From Oehlia diaphana (Eukaryota > Glomeromycota > Glomeromycetes > Glomerales > Glomeraceae), in the NCBI GenBank assembly GCA_003833135.1, contig QZLH01000284.1, positions 1-64,000 of the forward strand: a stretch of 64,000 bases of DNA. Reading direction: 5' to 3'. The stretch's first letter is position 1; every line of letters begins with the position of its first letter. The notes under the pieces were generated by a model. It had not been told where the DNA came from. It was given only the letters and a program-made list of their open reading frames with translations, and did no database searches. The position numbers were made by a program, and so were the translations under genes. Shown piece after piece: positions 11,601 to 24,610 of the stretch.

Positions 11601-14600
11601 TTGATACGGCTGTATTAAGCATCGTTAAAAGTAAATCTAAAAAAAAAACTTTTTGAATTATACAGATATTTTATTATTTTTTTTTAAAAAAAGTATAATT
11701 TTACCTTCTTGTGGACTTATCTCCTGATGTTTAAAATTTTCAAAGTAAAGTGTGACATAAATATACTCCTTTGTATTCACTATAAATAATTAAAAATAGC
11801 CATTTTACATTTTAAGACAAAAGAATTGCAAAGAAATTGAATAATGCGAATAATTTTTTACCTAATGACATCCACACACCTTCAGTACAACGCTGTAAAT
11901 TAAAATTATTTTTAATTATTAACCAGATAAGAATAAAGATCAATTGTAAAGTTTTACCATTGCTGACTCGTTAAATGAAGTTCCGACAAGATGATTTAAA
12001 TTTTCACATGATTGTTCACCAACACTAGAAATAACTTTTACTTTTTTATCGCTAAAATGCTTTAAAATTCCTTCGTACAATCCAAAAGATATATTCTTTG
12101 CTATATTATTTACATAATGACCATATCCATTATCGGATTCAACCCAATCGACTTCATTCATTTCATCATTAAGGGGTTGAAACAAATTATTTCTTGTCAC
12201 TGCAATCTTTATAGGGATTAAACAACAAAGTTTAATCATCCATTCATCTAATTTATATTCTGGTGAATGATCTGACGAACATTTTTTCAAAAATTTCACA
12301 TTTTCAACAAGTTCTTGGAACTTAGTAAATGATACGGAAAATTTCTTTAGTATTGTCGCAAGTTTTTTTGTAGAATATCTTAAATTCTCGTATATATAAT
12401 ATTCAAATTTCTCGTCGTATTCTTCGATATCATCATCAATATCAAGAACTATTTTTAGATTAAGAGGATTGTTTAGTTCAGAATCAATCCAATTTTCAAT
12501 GGGGTATTTTTCAAACATCAATTTATAAACATCGATAAGATTATTTAGTTTCGGTTTTGGTTCAATAGGTTCGATTTGAAATTCCATCCATCCATCAAAC
12601 CGACTTGTCGACTTAAAATTCCCAGCAACTTTTAATTCGGTGTCAGAAATTACTTTGATTATATTGAATTTTTCTCCCATTATCTCAATTTTTTGACCAT
12701 TTTGAATATATTTCTCAAATTGGGTATATTTTCCTTCAATTAAAGCATAATTGCAAAAAGGATTTGCTAATTTTACCCGTACTACTCTTTGCATTCGTTC
12801 TTGAAATCTATATTGAGTTTTTTCGAGAGTGATCTTAACAATTGCCGAAACTAAACATCCTTTTTTTAAATTAAACGACATTAAATGAGTTTGTAGCTTA
12901 TTTACGCAAATAAATTGTAGGAATTCTAATGATTGAATAGTTGGGGGCAATTTGACGACTATAAAAAAAAAGAAAATTACGTTTTAATTTTAATAGTTCA
13001 TCACTTATTATTTAGTAAAATAAATTTAAATCAAATCACAAGACCTTTATTAATAGAGGAATTTCCAAAATTTGTACAAAAATAAACATATGCTCGGCAT
13101 ATTTCCTGTTCATCATCAATTGTAGTTTTTTTTGCGAAAGCTACAATGCAAGAGCCGTCCGGAGAACTTAAAACATTTGATGTATTTGGTGGAAGATTAC
13201 AAACTGTTGGTCGAAATTTTTTATTTACAAGGTTGAAAATCCGTGCTTGTCCACCTTTCTCAACGAAACAAATTTCTTCAGTATCTTTAATGAACAAGAA
13301 GTGCTGAATGTTCGGAGTGGTACCACTATAACGTTGTAATAACGGTATTTCTGGATCTCGTGCATATAAATTCGTTTTATCATCAATAAAAGCAAACACA
13401 CTTAGCTAATTAAAAATGCAAATTGTAATTAGTTTGTTTGAACTAATTTTTATAAATCTTAGCTTCTAAATACTTACCACTACATTTCTTGTGTCAAATA
13501 TAGCAATTAATTCTTTAGGCTCATTAATTGCCATAAGAAAATTTTTATCGGACTTCCATATTTTAAACGGTTTAATTGAAGATTCTTTAAATCCTTGTGC
13601 TAACTTTTGAGCGGTATCAAAGTATATTTCAATTTGTTGCTCGTTTTTATTGTAAAGCACAAGAAGGAATTTACAAATATCGATTTGAGATATTTTTCTG
13701 TTGATTTAGAAATTATATATGTATTAAATATTTGTCAAAAATAAACAAATTTTATTGATTATTACCTGAAATCATAAACTATAGGATTGATCAAAAAATC
13801 AACACCAGAAGGAGACAAAATAGGATTTGAAATATAAAACTCATCATCTTGAATTTTCAAGATGTCTGATTCTTTTAATAATGTTTCATAAATAGTTATT
13901 TGTAATTGATTTGTTTCTAACTTATAAGTTAGACGAACGTTATCTTCATCTGTTGTTAACCAAATATTTAGGTTATTAATGATTGAATAATAACTTAATT
14001 ATAATTAATAATTACCTGCTTCATTTATTATTTCTAATACATTTACACGTAGAGGTCTAAAAACAAAATTACAATTTTTAAATAAATTTTAAAAATAATA
14101 ACAATTATATAATTATATAACTTACCCATTGTTATAATTTTTTTCTAACTTACTACGTATTTTTTCGAATTCACGATTCTCAATATCTTTTTTCTCTTGA
14201 GAAAATTTTTCTCTTATTTTCTCCATTTCCTCTTTGTTAAAAGAAAATCCTGAAACCATTTCTTTAACAGTATTTGGAAAGCTTTCTTTTTTCCAATTTT
14301 GGTATTCGTTTAAGAAAACTTCTAATACCTTTTGGTTGAAATTATTTTTTTTTCCAAAAAATGGTTTGGTTAGGTATTCTTGAACAAAATCAGAATCATT
14401 TTTATTCTGAGTAAATATTTTGGCTTGTTGTTCAATTCTATTGAATGTAAGGTTCGCACCAGTGAGTGCCTGCTGTGATCGCTTCACATATTTTTCAAAT
14501 AATTTATGCGTATCAGTCTCTTTGTCAACGAACATACAATACAGTTCTTGAAGTGCATTATCGATATTTTTCTCATCTGAAATTTTTCCAGGTTTATCTA

Positions 14601-17156
14601 ATAATTTATAAACATTTCTTACGAAAATATATGATAATGCATATCTTTGTTTCAATTTAATCCAAGCAGAGGAATCAATTTTAATTTCTTTCATCATATC
14701 TTTGACCTCGGGATATTTTGATTGAATTCTATTAATTTCTGAAATGAAGAATATTATATTTTAATTCAATTTTAATGACCGTAAAAATGAATTATTGAGA
14801 ACTTACTTTCTTCGCTAATATTATTATTTGCTGCGTTGTCATTATCAACGTATGTCTCAAATATACTAAAGAAAAAAAATTATTTTTATCACATATTAAC
14901 ATAATTTGTGTATAACTTTAGTGTAATACCTATAAGATTTCTTCCACCCTATTCGAGTAATAATTTCCGCATCATCTTTAATTGTATGTTTTAATTGATC
15001 GATCTCCTTTTTTTTCCGTAATTTTAACGCATTTAATGCGTCATGAAATGGGTTTAAAAGTTCTTTTTCCGCTTCAAATCCATTATTAATTAATATTTCT
15101 AATTGTTTCATGTTCATTGATTCACGGTTAATAGATAAACTACGTCCTTGAAGTCGATTACGAAGTTCGGTTGAAAATGTGAATGTTGAACAAGACAAAG
15201 ATTCAATATCCGATGAAATCGCCATCTTTCTAGTAATGAAAGATATGTTTGTAGCCGATTCAACAACTGATTTATAAAAAGTCCTTTTTGTTAATCTCTT
15301 GATATCTTGACATAATATCTAAATACAATTTAATAATTAAGTTACCAATCGGATATAACGGTACGTCATATTGAATGTTGTTTTTTATTTCAGTTTTGAT
15401 TTCATTAGGTAAATCCATCTTTAAAAATGGAAATTTAAGTTAAGGAAAATAAACTAATAAAGAGTATATTTTAATTTAAGTAACCTAAACAGTAACCTTA
15501 AAACCAAGATTGATTTCGAAGTCGTCTTTCTCTTCCTGACTACTTTTGACTTCAAATTCATAACATGATCCATTTTCGTGGTCTGAATTGAGGTCGAGAC
15601 TGTTTAAGTTCCAATCAAAACTATCCAAGTCTTTATCGCTCATAAAGCAAAACTGACAATCGGTAAGTTTTGTCAAACATCTATATTATTCGATTAAATT
15701 GATTTAAAACTTTACGCGATTTTGAAAAAAAAATTATATTAATAACTCATATAGTACCTATGAAGATAAATCATATTATTCTTATGTTGTAAAGAAGCAT
15801 TTTCCTCATAGCATCCAGGTTCAGACCAATGAATAACTAAGCCTAAATCAAAACCTTGATCCACAACTAATAAGTAAATTCCCGGACGTAAAGAAGATTT
15901 ATTTTTATTGTCTGAAGTTATAAGCAAGTCATGTCTAAATAATATAATAAAATTTATATAAATAAATTATTTAAGTATTATATTTTCATATTACATACAT
16001 TTTCTGATCGATAATTTTCTTATTCAGTAAGAATTTTGCTATGAGAAAATGATTTCCGTAACATCCAATAAGACGAAATGAGATTGAATTCAACTTTTCA
16101 TAATCAATTTCAGAAATAGACTTGAAACTTGATGGAATTATATTGTTGCATAGCTTTTTTAAAGAATCCTTGGAAATAGTCATCCTGTCCACTAAAAAAA
16201 AAAAAAAAAAAAAAAAATAGTGAAATACATAATGAGAAATGTTTGATTATCCTAACATTTAAACTTAAAATATTTTAATTTTACAATAAATACAAATAAA
16301 TATACCAGAACTACTTGAACCATCAACTTTACTTAAGTCTAACAAACGATATAATCCGGGAATGCATTCGGCCAAATCTTTGCCAAATTCATTCGAATCG
16401 ATTGAATTATTTTTGTGACTTCTAATGGCTTCACGGAAATAATTCTTTGACTCAGTCCTCTTATTATCTTTTCTGGCTCTTATTTTCGAGCTGTTATTAA
16501 TTAAATTTTGGTTGTTTTTCTCGGAATCATTATTGGGTTGATAATCATTTAGTAATTCTCCGTAATTAATTGGAGTCGGATTTACGAACTCACTTGTCGC
16601 TTGATATTCTTCGTATAATGATTCACTAGCTTGAGATTTGTAATCGTATTCATAATTTTGTGGATCATATAAATTATCGTTCGAATAAGGATTATTATTT
16701 GGATAAGGATCCACGATTTGACTCAAATTTTGCTGTAGTAAATCTGAATCATCAGGTGGGGAAGAAGGAGGATCAGCCTCAATTCTCTGATCGTAAGTCT
16801 CACTTTCATCTGAATCATCCGAATTAGAGTCGTCATCCTCTAGGTTTACCGAATTCAGCGCCGAATTATTATTTGAGATAAAAACACCAGAACCGATCAT
16901 CGAATCCTCTAAAAAAAATGGTTGTACAAGAGTAAATTAGAAAATCCTCATTATCACGTGTAATTTATCACGTGATTCCATCTTTTTTCTCGTTAAAAAT
17001 TTATCCACTTTCGTTCGTTACTCAAGTATTTTAATAAAGTTTTTTCCTTAAAGCGTATTTGACAGAGCGAGTTTACAATTTTTATGCTGTATATACATTA
17101 TATGAAATTATTAAGTATTATATATTTTTCTTACCATCGTCGGAATAGTCTTGCAT
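8610..17156 (-). CDS. Large GB1/VLIG-like protein with Cys/His-rich C-terminus; G-domain motifs degenerate
   Basis: I resolve 29 exons, all joined at GT..AG borders in consistent phase, encoding about 2,111 aa: 17156-17135, 16908-16306, 16191-15999, 15934-15758, 15680-15497, 15418-15346, 15266-14930, 14865-14807, 14738-14126, 14056-14016, 13949-13766, 13697-13478, 13405-13045, 12958-11958, 11892-11862, 11779-11705, 11636-11584, 11521-11438, 11364-11269, 11206-11015, 10945-10820, 10737-9836, 9756-9669, 9582-9448, 9389-9301, 9217-9178, 9095-8981, 8920-8849, 8779-8610. Residues about 1-200 are acidic and disordered; a Lys/Glu-rich helical stretch lies near 720-755; a beta-rich region covers about 770-1150. 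A G domain near 1336-1560 contains GEQSCEN, CTEGVWMSL, YFEN and CIILKDV. From about residue 1700 to the end there are many spaced Cys/His pairs, likely zinc-binding. The P-loop lacks GKS and the DxxG motif is absent, so GTP hydrolysis is unlikely. The donor at 13044 (GTCTTG) is weak. The cellular role is unknown. Confidence 0.82.
11958..12050 (-). other. Degenerate G1 (P-loop) region of the large GB1/VLIG-like protein
   Basis: The end of exon 14 encodes SSVGEQSCENLNHLVGTSF. The family pattern is GxxxxGK[ST] followed a few residues later by LNxLxGT. Here the GEQS start and the NHLVGT end are preserved, but the residues that would be GKS and the linker are missing. An in-frame deletion of about four codons would explain this. 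Flanking frame and splice sites are intact, so it is not a simple frameshift. Confidence 0.75.
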
Positions 17157-18987
17157 AATATGTTTTGAAAAAGAAAAGATAAATAGCTAAATATACGTTC
17201 AAACATTCGGGATAAGAACCATTATTTATGTATATGCATTAACTGTTGATCCTACTCTTTATTGTTTTCGTTAAAGGCATTCTGTATAACAATTGCTAAA
17301 TAATATATTTAGTAAGGAAGCACATGAAATTATGTATGATATAAAATATCAGATTGCTCGTTCCCAAATTTCAATTCAATCTGATTTTTAATATTGAAAA
17401 AATAGTAATTCTGTAGTATTAACTTTACGTCAATTATCCTTTATTATGGTATATGGGTGTTATGGTGAAGTACAATTACAAATAATATGCAAATGCAGAA
17501 CAATGGCGATAATTTAGTACTCATTAAAAATGTATATAATTCAACTTTTTGAATGCGACGAACTAAACATTCTAAGCAATAGCATGCGCGAAAAGATTTA
17601 AGTTTATTATAACAAAGAATTCTCATCATATTAACCTAATGAAGTTACCAAAAAAACTGCAGTTTAATATATGACGAAAAAATATTATCAGAGATGGTCT
17701 AAGCAAAATTTTAAAAATAAGTAAATTTCAGCGATTAAGATAGTTTATAAAAATTAAAGTAATCCAAAACATCGAATTTAAAATAAAATAACTTTAATTT
17801 ATTTATTCCATTCTTCTAATTATTTCTGACTAGTAATATAAAAGTTTAAAAACAAAAAAGTTTGGTAAATTCGGTTACACGTACACAACACCCACATTGT
17901 ACAAATGGTGGTTCTCATTTAAGTGATTTTCTTTATCTTTCCTATGTCACTACATGGATCAACAATTTTATGTGAAATTAATACGGAAAAAATGGAACTG
18001 ATATACTTGATATACTTGAGAATAGGCTGTGCCCAAGCTCCACCCCTGTTTTTAGAAGTGATCAGTTTTGAGATTTGTTATTACCAGTTTATCGATAGTT
18101 AATCTCTCTAAATTCGTCTTCAGTTTAAACACTCATTGCGTAATATCATTTATAGTTATATAATATTTATTGAAAAGGTTTCCCCCATCGAGATAGTATT
18201 AAGATTATAAATTTTTGAAAAATTATTATTTTTATGTTTCAAGAATATACACGAATGGATTAATTCATAAAAGATACGTTGGAAGACCATGTATAGCAAG
18301 TTCGGTACATAAATATATCACGTGATTAAGAATATTAAAAATAAGATTTAATTATAACAAAGACCAGAGCTATACTAATTTTCGCCTTGGATCCGATATG
18401 GAATTAGCTCGGATTCCATGTAATGACGGCAGAAGATATGGGCCCGGAAACAAATGATTACAAATCAAAAAATTCCAAGTTTGTATATCAAGAATTTTTT
18501 TATATGCTTTATTATAAACGGTAAATCAATAAAAGGTTATATCGAGATTTTTTTTAAATGATATGAAACCGGGTTTCGTTACATTGAAGTTAAACTGTAC
18601 TGTACATATATATTTAATGTCATCCCAAGACAAACCCGCCAAGAAAAATTTACTTATGAATCAACTATATTATCCGACCATGAATTATGCAAGTGGGCAG
18701 TCATTCAATGGCTTAATGGCTTTATCGCCCGGACGGATGTTCCATACTTTATTATTCGATATAAATAATAAAAATTTCTTTACTTCATTGGCGAATTGCT
18801 ACTTACGTAAGCTTTTCGATGTGCCATGTTAAGCATTAGCATTCATATCTATTTTGTAAATTATATTATTTATATGCAATTATCTAGGCGACAAGTATGA
18901 AAAAATTGTATTTAACATTATAAGCCTTGTTAATAAAAATTTGAATCTCGATCAAATTAAATTTCATGATATTATATGTCTCAATTT

Positions 18988-19194
18988 TCAAAGAATTAGA
19001 GAAATACCAAATAACTTTGACTTAAGCTCCTCATAGGAAATATATCGCACATCTGGGTACTTTACACGTATGGTTTGCTTCATCAGGGCTGTAAATTGGG
19101 TTAGGAGGCCAAAAAAGTCAAAATTAGTTACCCGGACAAGAATAGTAGGTCTTTCGATGAAAAACCAACTTACTGCTAATTTGAAAGGCTTCAT
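18988..19194 (-). pseudogene. Transposon-derived ORF fragment (KYPDVRYISYEEL type)
   Basis: A 68-residue frame with FKLAVSWFFIERPT, NFDFFGLLTQF and KYPDVRYISYEEL. It reads as a genuine protein segment (regular hydrophobic and charged spacing, continuous sense), and from recollection it resembles ORFs repeated in glomeromycete genomes. It starts and ends abruptly with no matching exons around it. I take it as a fragment of a transposon-associated gene. The exact family is not identified. Confidence 0.35.
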
Positions 19195-20299
19195 TAACTA
19201 GTTCGGGTGATGCATTGGGAAAATGTTTTGTACTTGTCGATAAATTCTAAAGAGTCCAACTTATTTGTTGTAGCTATATACTGTAAGTAGTTGGTTTTGG
19301 AAGGAAGTGAATATAAAATTAAAATGAAATGGAGAGTCTATAAAATTTAACTTTTATCAAGCTATGTGAGCCAGTGAAATTGTCATTTGACTAATTTTCA
19401 AATAATGACTTTAAATGATATCTATATTACATAAGAATTTTTATCCCGCGGTTCCTAGTTAAAATTTGTGATTTTTTTTCTTGATATTCTCGCGGGTGTA
19501 TCATTATTAGCCAAAATAAGTATATTAAAAGGCTTTATGGTACGGATACAGTTCCCCGTGACATTTAATCTGACGAAAGACCATATGATTTTGAAATAGG
19601 TGAACATGATATTTATCCAGAAGATAACATGTTAGTTAAATAGAAATTACTTGATTTTATTTGATGAGCACCTATGTTGATTCAATGTTAAAGTTAGATT
19701 AAAATTGTTATTAAAAAATAAATAATGTTACATGATTATTAAATTATATATATTTGAAATTTTTGTATTATTACATTATTACACATAAGGTTCTACTTTA
19801 GATCATCTGTGTTCATGACGATTTTAAAACCCAATCGAATCATTCCTCTTCTCTTGATCCTCTATGCTGTCCTCCAACCACGTTGACTCTATTGTTTCTC
19901 TTATTCCCATTGTCATGACTTTCTTTTTTTTCCTTCCCCATCTTCATTCATATTAATAGCTGATGACGGTAAATACTTCCCACAGTATTATTAACACATG
20001 GTTTGCGGTTTGTACAACTTCTACGTTAGTCTGAGATTCCGGCTTATCTGTTTCCCTGTATTCTTTAATAACTTTCACAATTTCGCATGATGTACTTTTA
20101 TTAATAGATGACAATGCATATGGTCTAACTTTTTCTATACTTGTTCACAGTATCGACGACTTCCTATAGCTTTGGTTGTAGTCTGTTTCTTCCTTTGTTT
20201 CATTCACCAACAGCATTGTTTTTAAGATATCATTTATTTTTGGAGATATGCCGTTTTATCACATATCGTTCCCTACTTTCCTCTCGATGATCAAGTTAG

Positions 20300-20560
20300 G
20301 TAACTTCAGAGATTGAATCTTCAGCTCCTCTTCTTTTCTTATCTTTTGTCTTTTATCTTTCTCAACTTTTTCAATAACTTTCTTTCCATTTTTTTTTCAT
20401 CGTTCTTCTTGATAGAATTCGTTTCTTCCTTTGGATCCTTTGCTGGATCATTTTCCATGATGATCAGATTCTCTTCAGCTTTATCTTCATTATTTTCTGA
20501 AATACTTTTTTCTTATTTCCTTAATAACTATACTTTTTTTTATTTTCTTAAATAACTATA
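20300..20560 (-). pseudogene. Charged low-complexity coding relic
   Basis: On the minus strand two frames together read as a Lys/Glu-rich, coiled-coil-like segment (for example EKKMERKLLKKLRKIKDKR and KIRKEEELKIQSL). A stop or frameshift separates them. Further stretches around 19900-20200 on the same strand also look like former coding sequence. The function is unknown and it is probably a decayed transposon gene. Confidence 0.3.
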
Positions 20561-22300
20561 CGATACAAATAACTTATACTCGCCAAAATCTAAATCTATC
20601 AAAAGAGCTATTTCATACTCTTTCTTCTGTTATCGTTACTGCCACTCTCTTCAGTTTATATTGATTATTTTATAAATTCCGCGTTGATGTATTCCCATAA
20701 AAATTTAGTTTTTCTTTAGATTCCCTTTCCATATTTCTAGTCAACTGCTATTGGTCCTTTTTTGCTCTTGTACTGTACTTGTATTTCCAGGCTAATTTTT
20801 CTCTCAGGAATTAAATTCTTCTACGTAATTGTCATTTAGGTAAATCCCATTTGGTATTTATATAATTTTATTTGTTACAATCTTTTTAAGTCTGTATTAC
20901 ACATAAATGCCGCGTAAGGAATTTTAACTGAACTTCTATCACAAATTTTAAATTAATGAAAATCATAAGCAATTAAGATAATTTAACATGTGCTGTTTAT
21001 CTATTTGGTTACAAACGAGCAAAAAAATAAATTATATCAATTTAGGTCACGTGCTATTTTAATCAGTATTTGATGATATAAACGCCAAGAAATATAACGT
21101 TGTCAGCATCGCTATCGAACACCACATCAAAAAGAAAAGGTAAAGTGGTAGATGACAATCAAAAGAGAAACGAGAGTCCGAAAGAAAAGAAAAACACGGT
21201 GTCAGTTTCCGAAGAAGAGGTAATTACGACAGTTATTTAGAAAGGCTTAATTAACATTACTGTTCGATCAACCCAATGAGAACAAATTGTAAGTACAGAA
21301 ACATGACCTGACGATAGCCTTACAAATCACGCGCATTGCATTTGTAACACTCAGTGAGAAAACATTTATTTTAGAGGCAGAATAAATTGATGTATATATA
21401 TTACGTATGTTTTTACATTGGTTATAGCATCAACATGCAGATAAGAAAAAATATTTGAAAGTAAATTAATAATTACACGGAGCAAAAATCTAAGCTATAA
21501 TGTAAAAAAAAAAGAATCTAGTTCTAATCGCAACGGTTGGGCATGGAGATTTAGGATATAAAGGTTGATTTTTGTTTTCCTCCTCCTTTTTCTTTAATAG
21601 TATATCGTCCACTGAAGCCAAATGGATAATATTATCTACGCTTGTTTTATCTCCAAGTTATTGCTTTTATTTACTGCCCTGACCGTAGACTAGACATCAA
21701 CCTGTAATATCACACAAAAGTAGTTATTATAAGTATCTATAAAGATATCTATAAATATCTATTTTCAATCCTTTACCTGCTAGTTCAATAGGCCTTTTAA
21801 ATCGTAAATTGTTCAAAGTCTTCAAGGAGGAGGTAGGAGGTGGGTATTTTGGTACACAAAAGCGGTGAAGTAAATATATTGATGCGATTGGACGAACTAA
21901 AAACTTAACTTCGATAAACCCGTCTATAAGAAATTATAAGTGTATGTAAATAATCTAAATAATAAAAATAATAATCAAATTTTATCATAACTGGCTTCTG
22001 ATTGTGATACTTACTGAACGATTGCACTAATATAAACTCATGCACATTCTTTTGTACAGTTTTAATAGTTTATTTGGAATTCTCATTGAATTTCGACATA
22101 ATTTTAACCGATCGCCGTCTTTTTTTTGGACGTGGGTACCTTTCTTCCATATGAAAATTCTACTATAATTATGGTCTGACTTTTACCGGTTGTTCCGATT
22201 ACCATCAAATTTGTGGTCTTTCGTATCTGGAGTAATTTGTTCAGCCCTTAGTTAAACAGTAATGATTAGTATGATTAATAATTAAAAACTTCGAATTTTA

Positions 22301-22538
22301 CAGCTATTTGCAAAAATAACGGACCATCTTATTCGATTTTCGATTGCAGCCATACGCAGTCATACACGCATAGTAAACTGCTAGATTTATGTGATATAAC
22401 TGCGGATGACTGCATATAAAAATTCAAAAAATGAGTTTGACGGTCCGAGCAGATATCACTATGCGTATGACTGCGTATGAAAATTTCATACGCAGTCGAA
22501 AAATGAATTAGGTGGCCCGTTATTTTCGCAAATAGCTG
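22301..22538. mobile_element. TA-flanked MITE (Tc1/mariner-like)
   Basis: The terminal inverted repeats start CAGCTATTTGC(A/G)AAAATAACG. They span roughly 22301-22365 and 22475-22538 with a few mismatches. The element is bordered on both sides by TA (22299-22300 and 22539-22540), the target duplication of Tc1/mariner elements. The interior holds further inverted copies of a CATACGCAGTCATAC-like motif, giving a strongly foldable 238-bp sequence. No coding capacity. Confidence 0.8.
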
Positions 22539-22540
22539 TA

Positions 22541-24599
22541 ATAAAAGTGATATTTACCATGCAACATCTAGTTCGTCTTGATGCATTCTAAATAATCGAT
22601 TCAAGATATACTATGATGCGATGGCAAAAGTTCTTTCTAACTCGTGGCCTTTATATTCGATTCTCAATGGAACTTCAAGTCGGACAGAACTATTTATAGG
22701 AAATAAGTAATAGGATGAAAAATACATAACATTAATATAAAAAAAAAAATACTTACAAATGCGTTAATATTTGTTAAGCGATATAATGAGCTTCATGATA
22801 GTAAGGATCATATCTTCCGGAGACATATGACTTGCGCACAATAGCTCGAGTACACACGCCCTCAGTAAATTGCTCATGTTGTACAAGTTCGGAGGTTGGT
22901 TTCCAATTTTTCTTCGTTATAACTTTTTCGATTAAGTTGATCTCTATTAAGAGACTTTTTAACAGACCTATACACCTCCTCATCAGATAGATCTAGTATG
23001 CAATTATGACATATTAACTCATGTAATTCTCTGCTGGATATATCTTTTTTTGGTGTTCAGCCAAGATGCTCGGCAGCTTACTGCGGAACTCTACCCCGTT
23101 CTAGGAGATTAAGTATGAATGAGTAAAATATTAAAATATTATACATAAAGTTGAAAAAAAAGCCAAAATACCCGTGTGAGGCTCCTAATGCATCTAAATC
23201 ATACTCCTCCGATTCATAACCTGCGTTTTCATTATCCTGTCATAAAAGAAAGATTATTGATTTTTGTATACTTAAAATCATACGAAAAAAAGACTCACAG
23301 GCTTTAGAGCTACTTTCACTAACTTCTAACACGCGTTTTGTTATTCTTGTATTTTCTTTACTAAGTTCAAAAATACCATCAGCAAACATGCTGATGGAAC
23401 TTTGTTACTGATTCTGTATTGTTCCGTAATTGAGTGACCTGTAATATATTATATATCAAATTATTTAGTAAGAAAATCGTATGTTGCATGTCTAAAAGAA
23501 CAAAAAAAAGCTACCTTCATACGTTCGATTTCGGCGGGCTCAATAGTCTTCTGACTTTCAATTAATTCCAATTTCTGTTTTGTATGATGACGAATCTCAA
23601 GCTGTTCGTTGTTGTTGTTTCTGAGGATTTCCATGCCTCCATCATGAAACATGAAGGAAATGATTAATTTGCTAATAATATATAAACAAAATCAAATCCT
23701 CATTGCTTTAAAGAGCACAAAAGGCCGTGACGAACGAACAGTCCAACACATGGTAACGAACAGTCCCAGTGTTTCACAAGAGGCTTGAAGAAAAGGACAA
23801 ACGAACAGTTGATCTTCCAGTTCAGTCCAAATTATCTCTTCAGATTGTAGCAACGAAAACAACAAACAGTCGCTTAACGATACATATAATCCTATCATAG
23901 ACATGTGCTATCCATATCTAATACACCTGAAATTTATCTTTGCCTTTTGCCGTATATCCTCCTTAATCAAATTGTTATCAACAGTCTTCTCAAGTTTCTT
24001 ATGTGATCAAGAATCTTTGCCTTGTCACTTTTGAGCTTCTCGCTTGAACCGCACCAATTAACAAAATCGTCGAGATTCCACAATTCCGGTAAAGTAATTT
24101 TGTAAGTAGTCGTCTACTTCATAAAACAATAGTCTGACAAAAATTTGGAAAATGATTGTTTTTTTTTTGTAGATATCGAAATCTATTGTCGCACAAAATA
24201 GTTGTGTACAAATGTACAATTCACCCCACGTGACTTTGTAATTATTTTGTAAATGTATTGTTCTTGACCTATCTAACTTCGACTACGTAATAAGTGATTT
24301 GACTGAACTGCTGAAGGCCCCTCAAAATAATCAGAAATTGGAGTCTGTGGTTGCAATATGCATTTCAACATCGATGGCGAATTTCTAGAGGAATGTTATC
24401 ACAAGATGATGCCAGTTGCTTCTTTGTTAGAATCTATGAAAGTTAAAATACTTTCTATATCAGATTCCAGCGTGCAACACCCTTGGTGAAACGGGAAAAT
24501 CTAGTACAAAGACACATTAGCAATCAATAAAAAATCACCGTAGATCGCTCACAAGATCTCGAACTAATCCTTTAAATGAGCGCACTCTCCTTCTCTCCG
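22541..24599. other. Decayed transposon-related region
   Basis: On the minus strand several short frames appear in sequence: 23904-23692, 23652-23461, about 23390-23300 (FELSKENTRITKRVLEVSES) and 22983-22774. They look like pieces of one spliced gene, but I cannot join them with consistent splice sites and no domain is recognisable. An ACGAACAGT-like motif recurs several times between about 23733 and 23850. Confidence 0.3.
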
Positions 24600-24610
24600 T
24601 GTCAAGATAA

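Larger units (their letters stand above)
17157..22298. other. Long gene-poor interval
   Basis: No intact gene is supported. There are decayed transposon frames at 18988-19194 (minus) and 20300-20560 (minus, Lys/Glu-rich). An unassigned open frame of 89 residues lies at 18563-18832 (plus) with no recognisable domain. The stretch immediately upstream of 17156 should hold the promoter of the large minus-strand gene, but I cannot point to a clear core element. Confidence 0.45.

Noticed and set aside
8610..17156. Several separate small minus-strand genes
   Set aside because: Every gap between frames has GT..AG borders that keep phase through 29 exons, and the domain order is coherent, so a single gene is the better reading.
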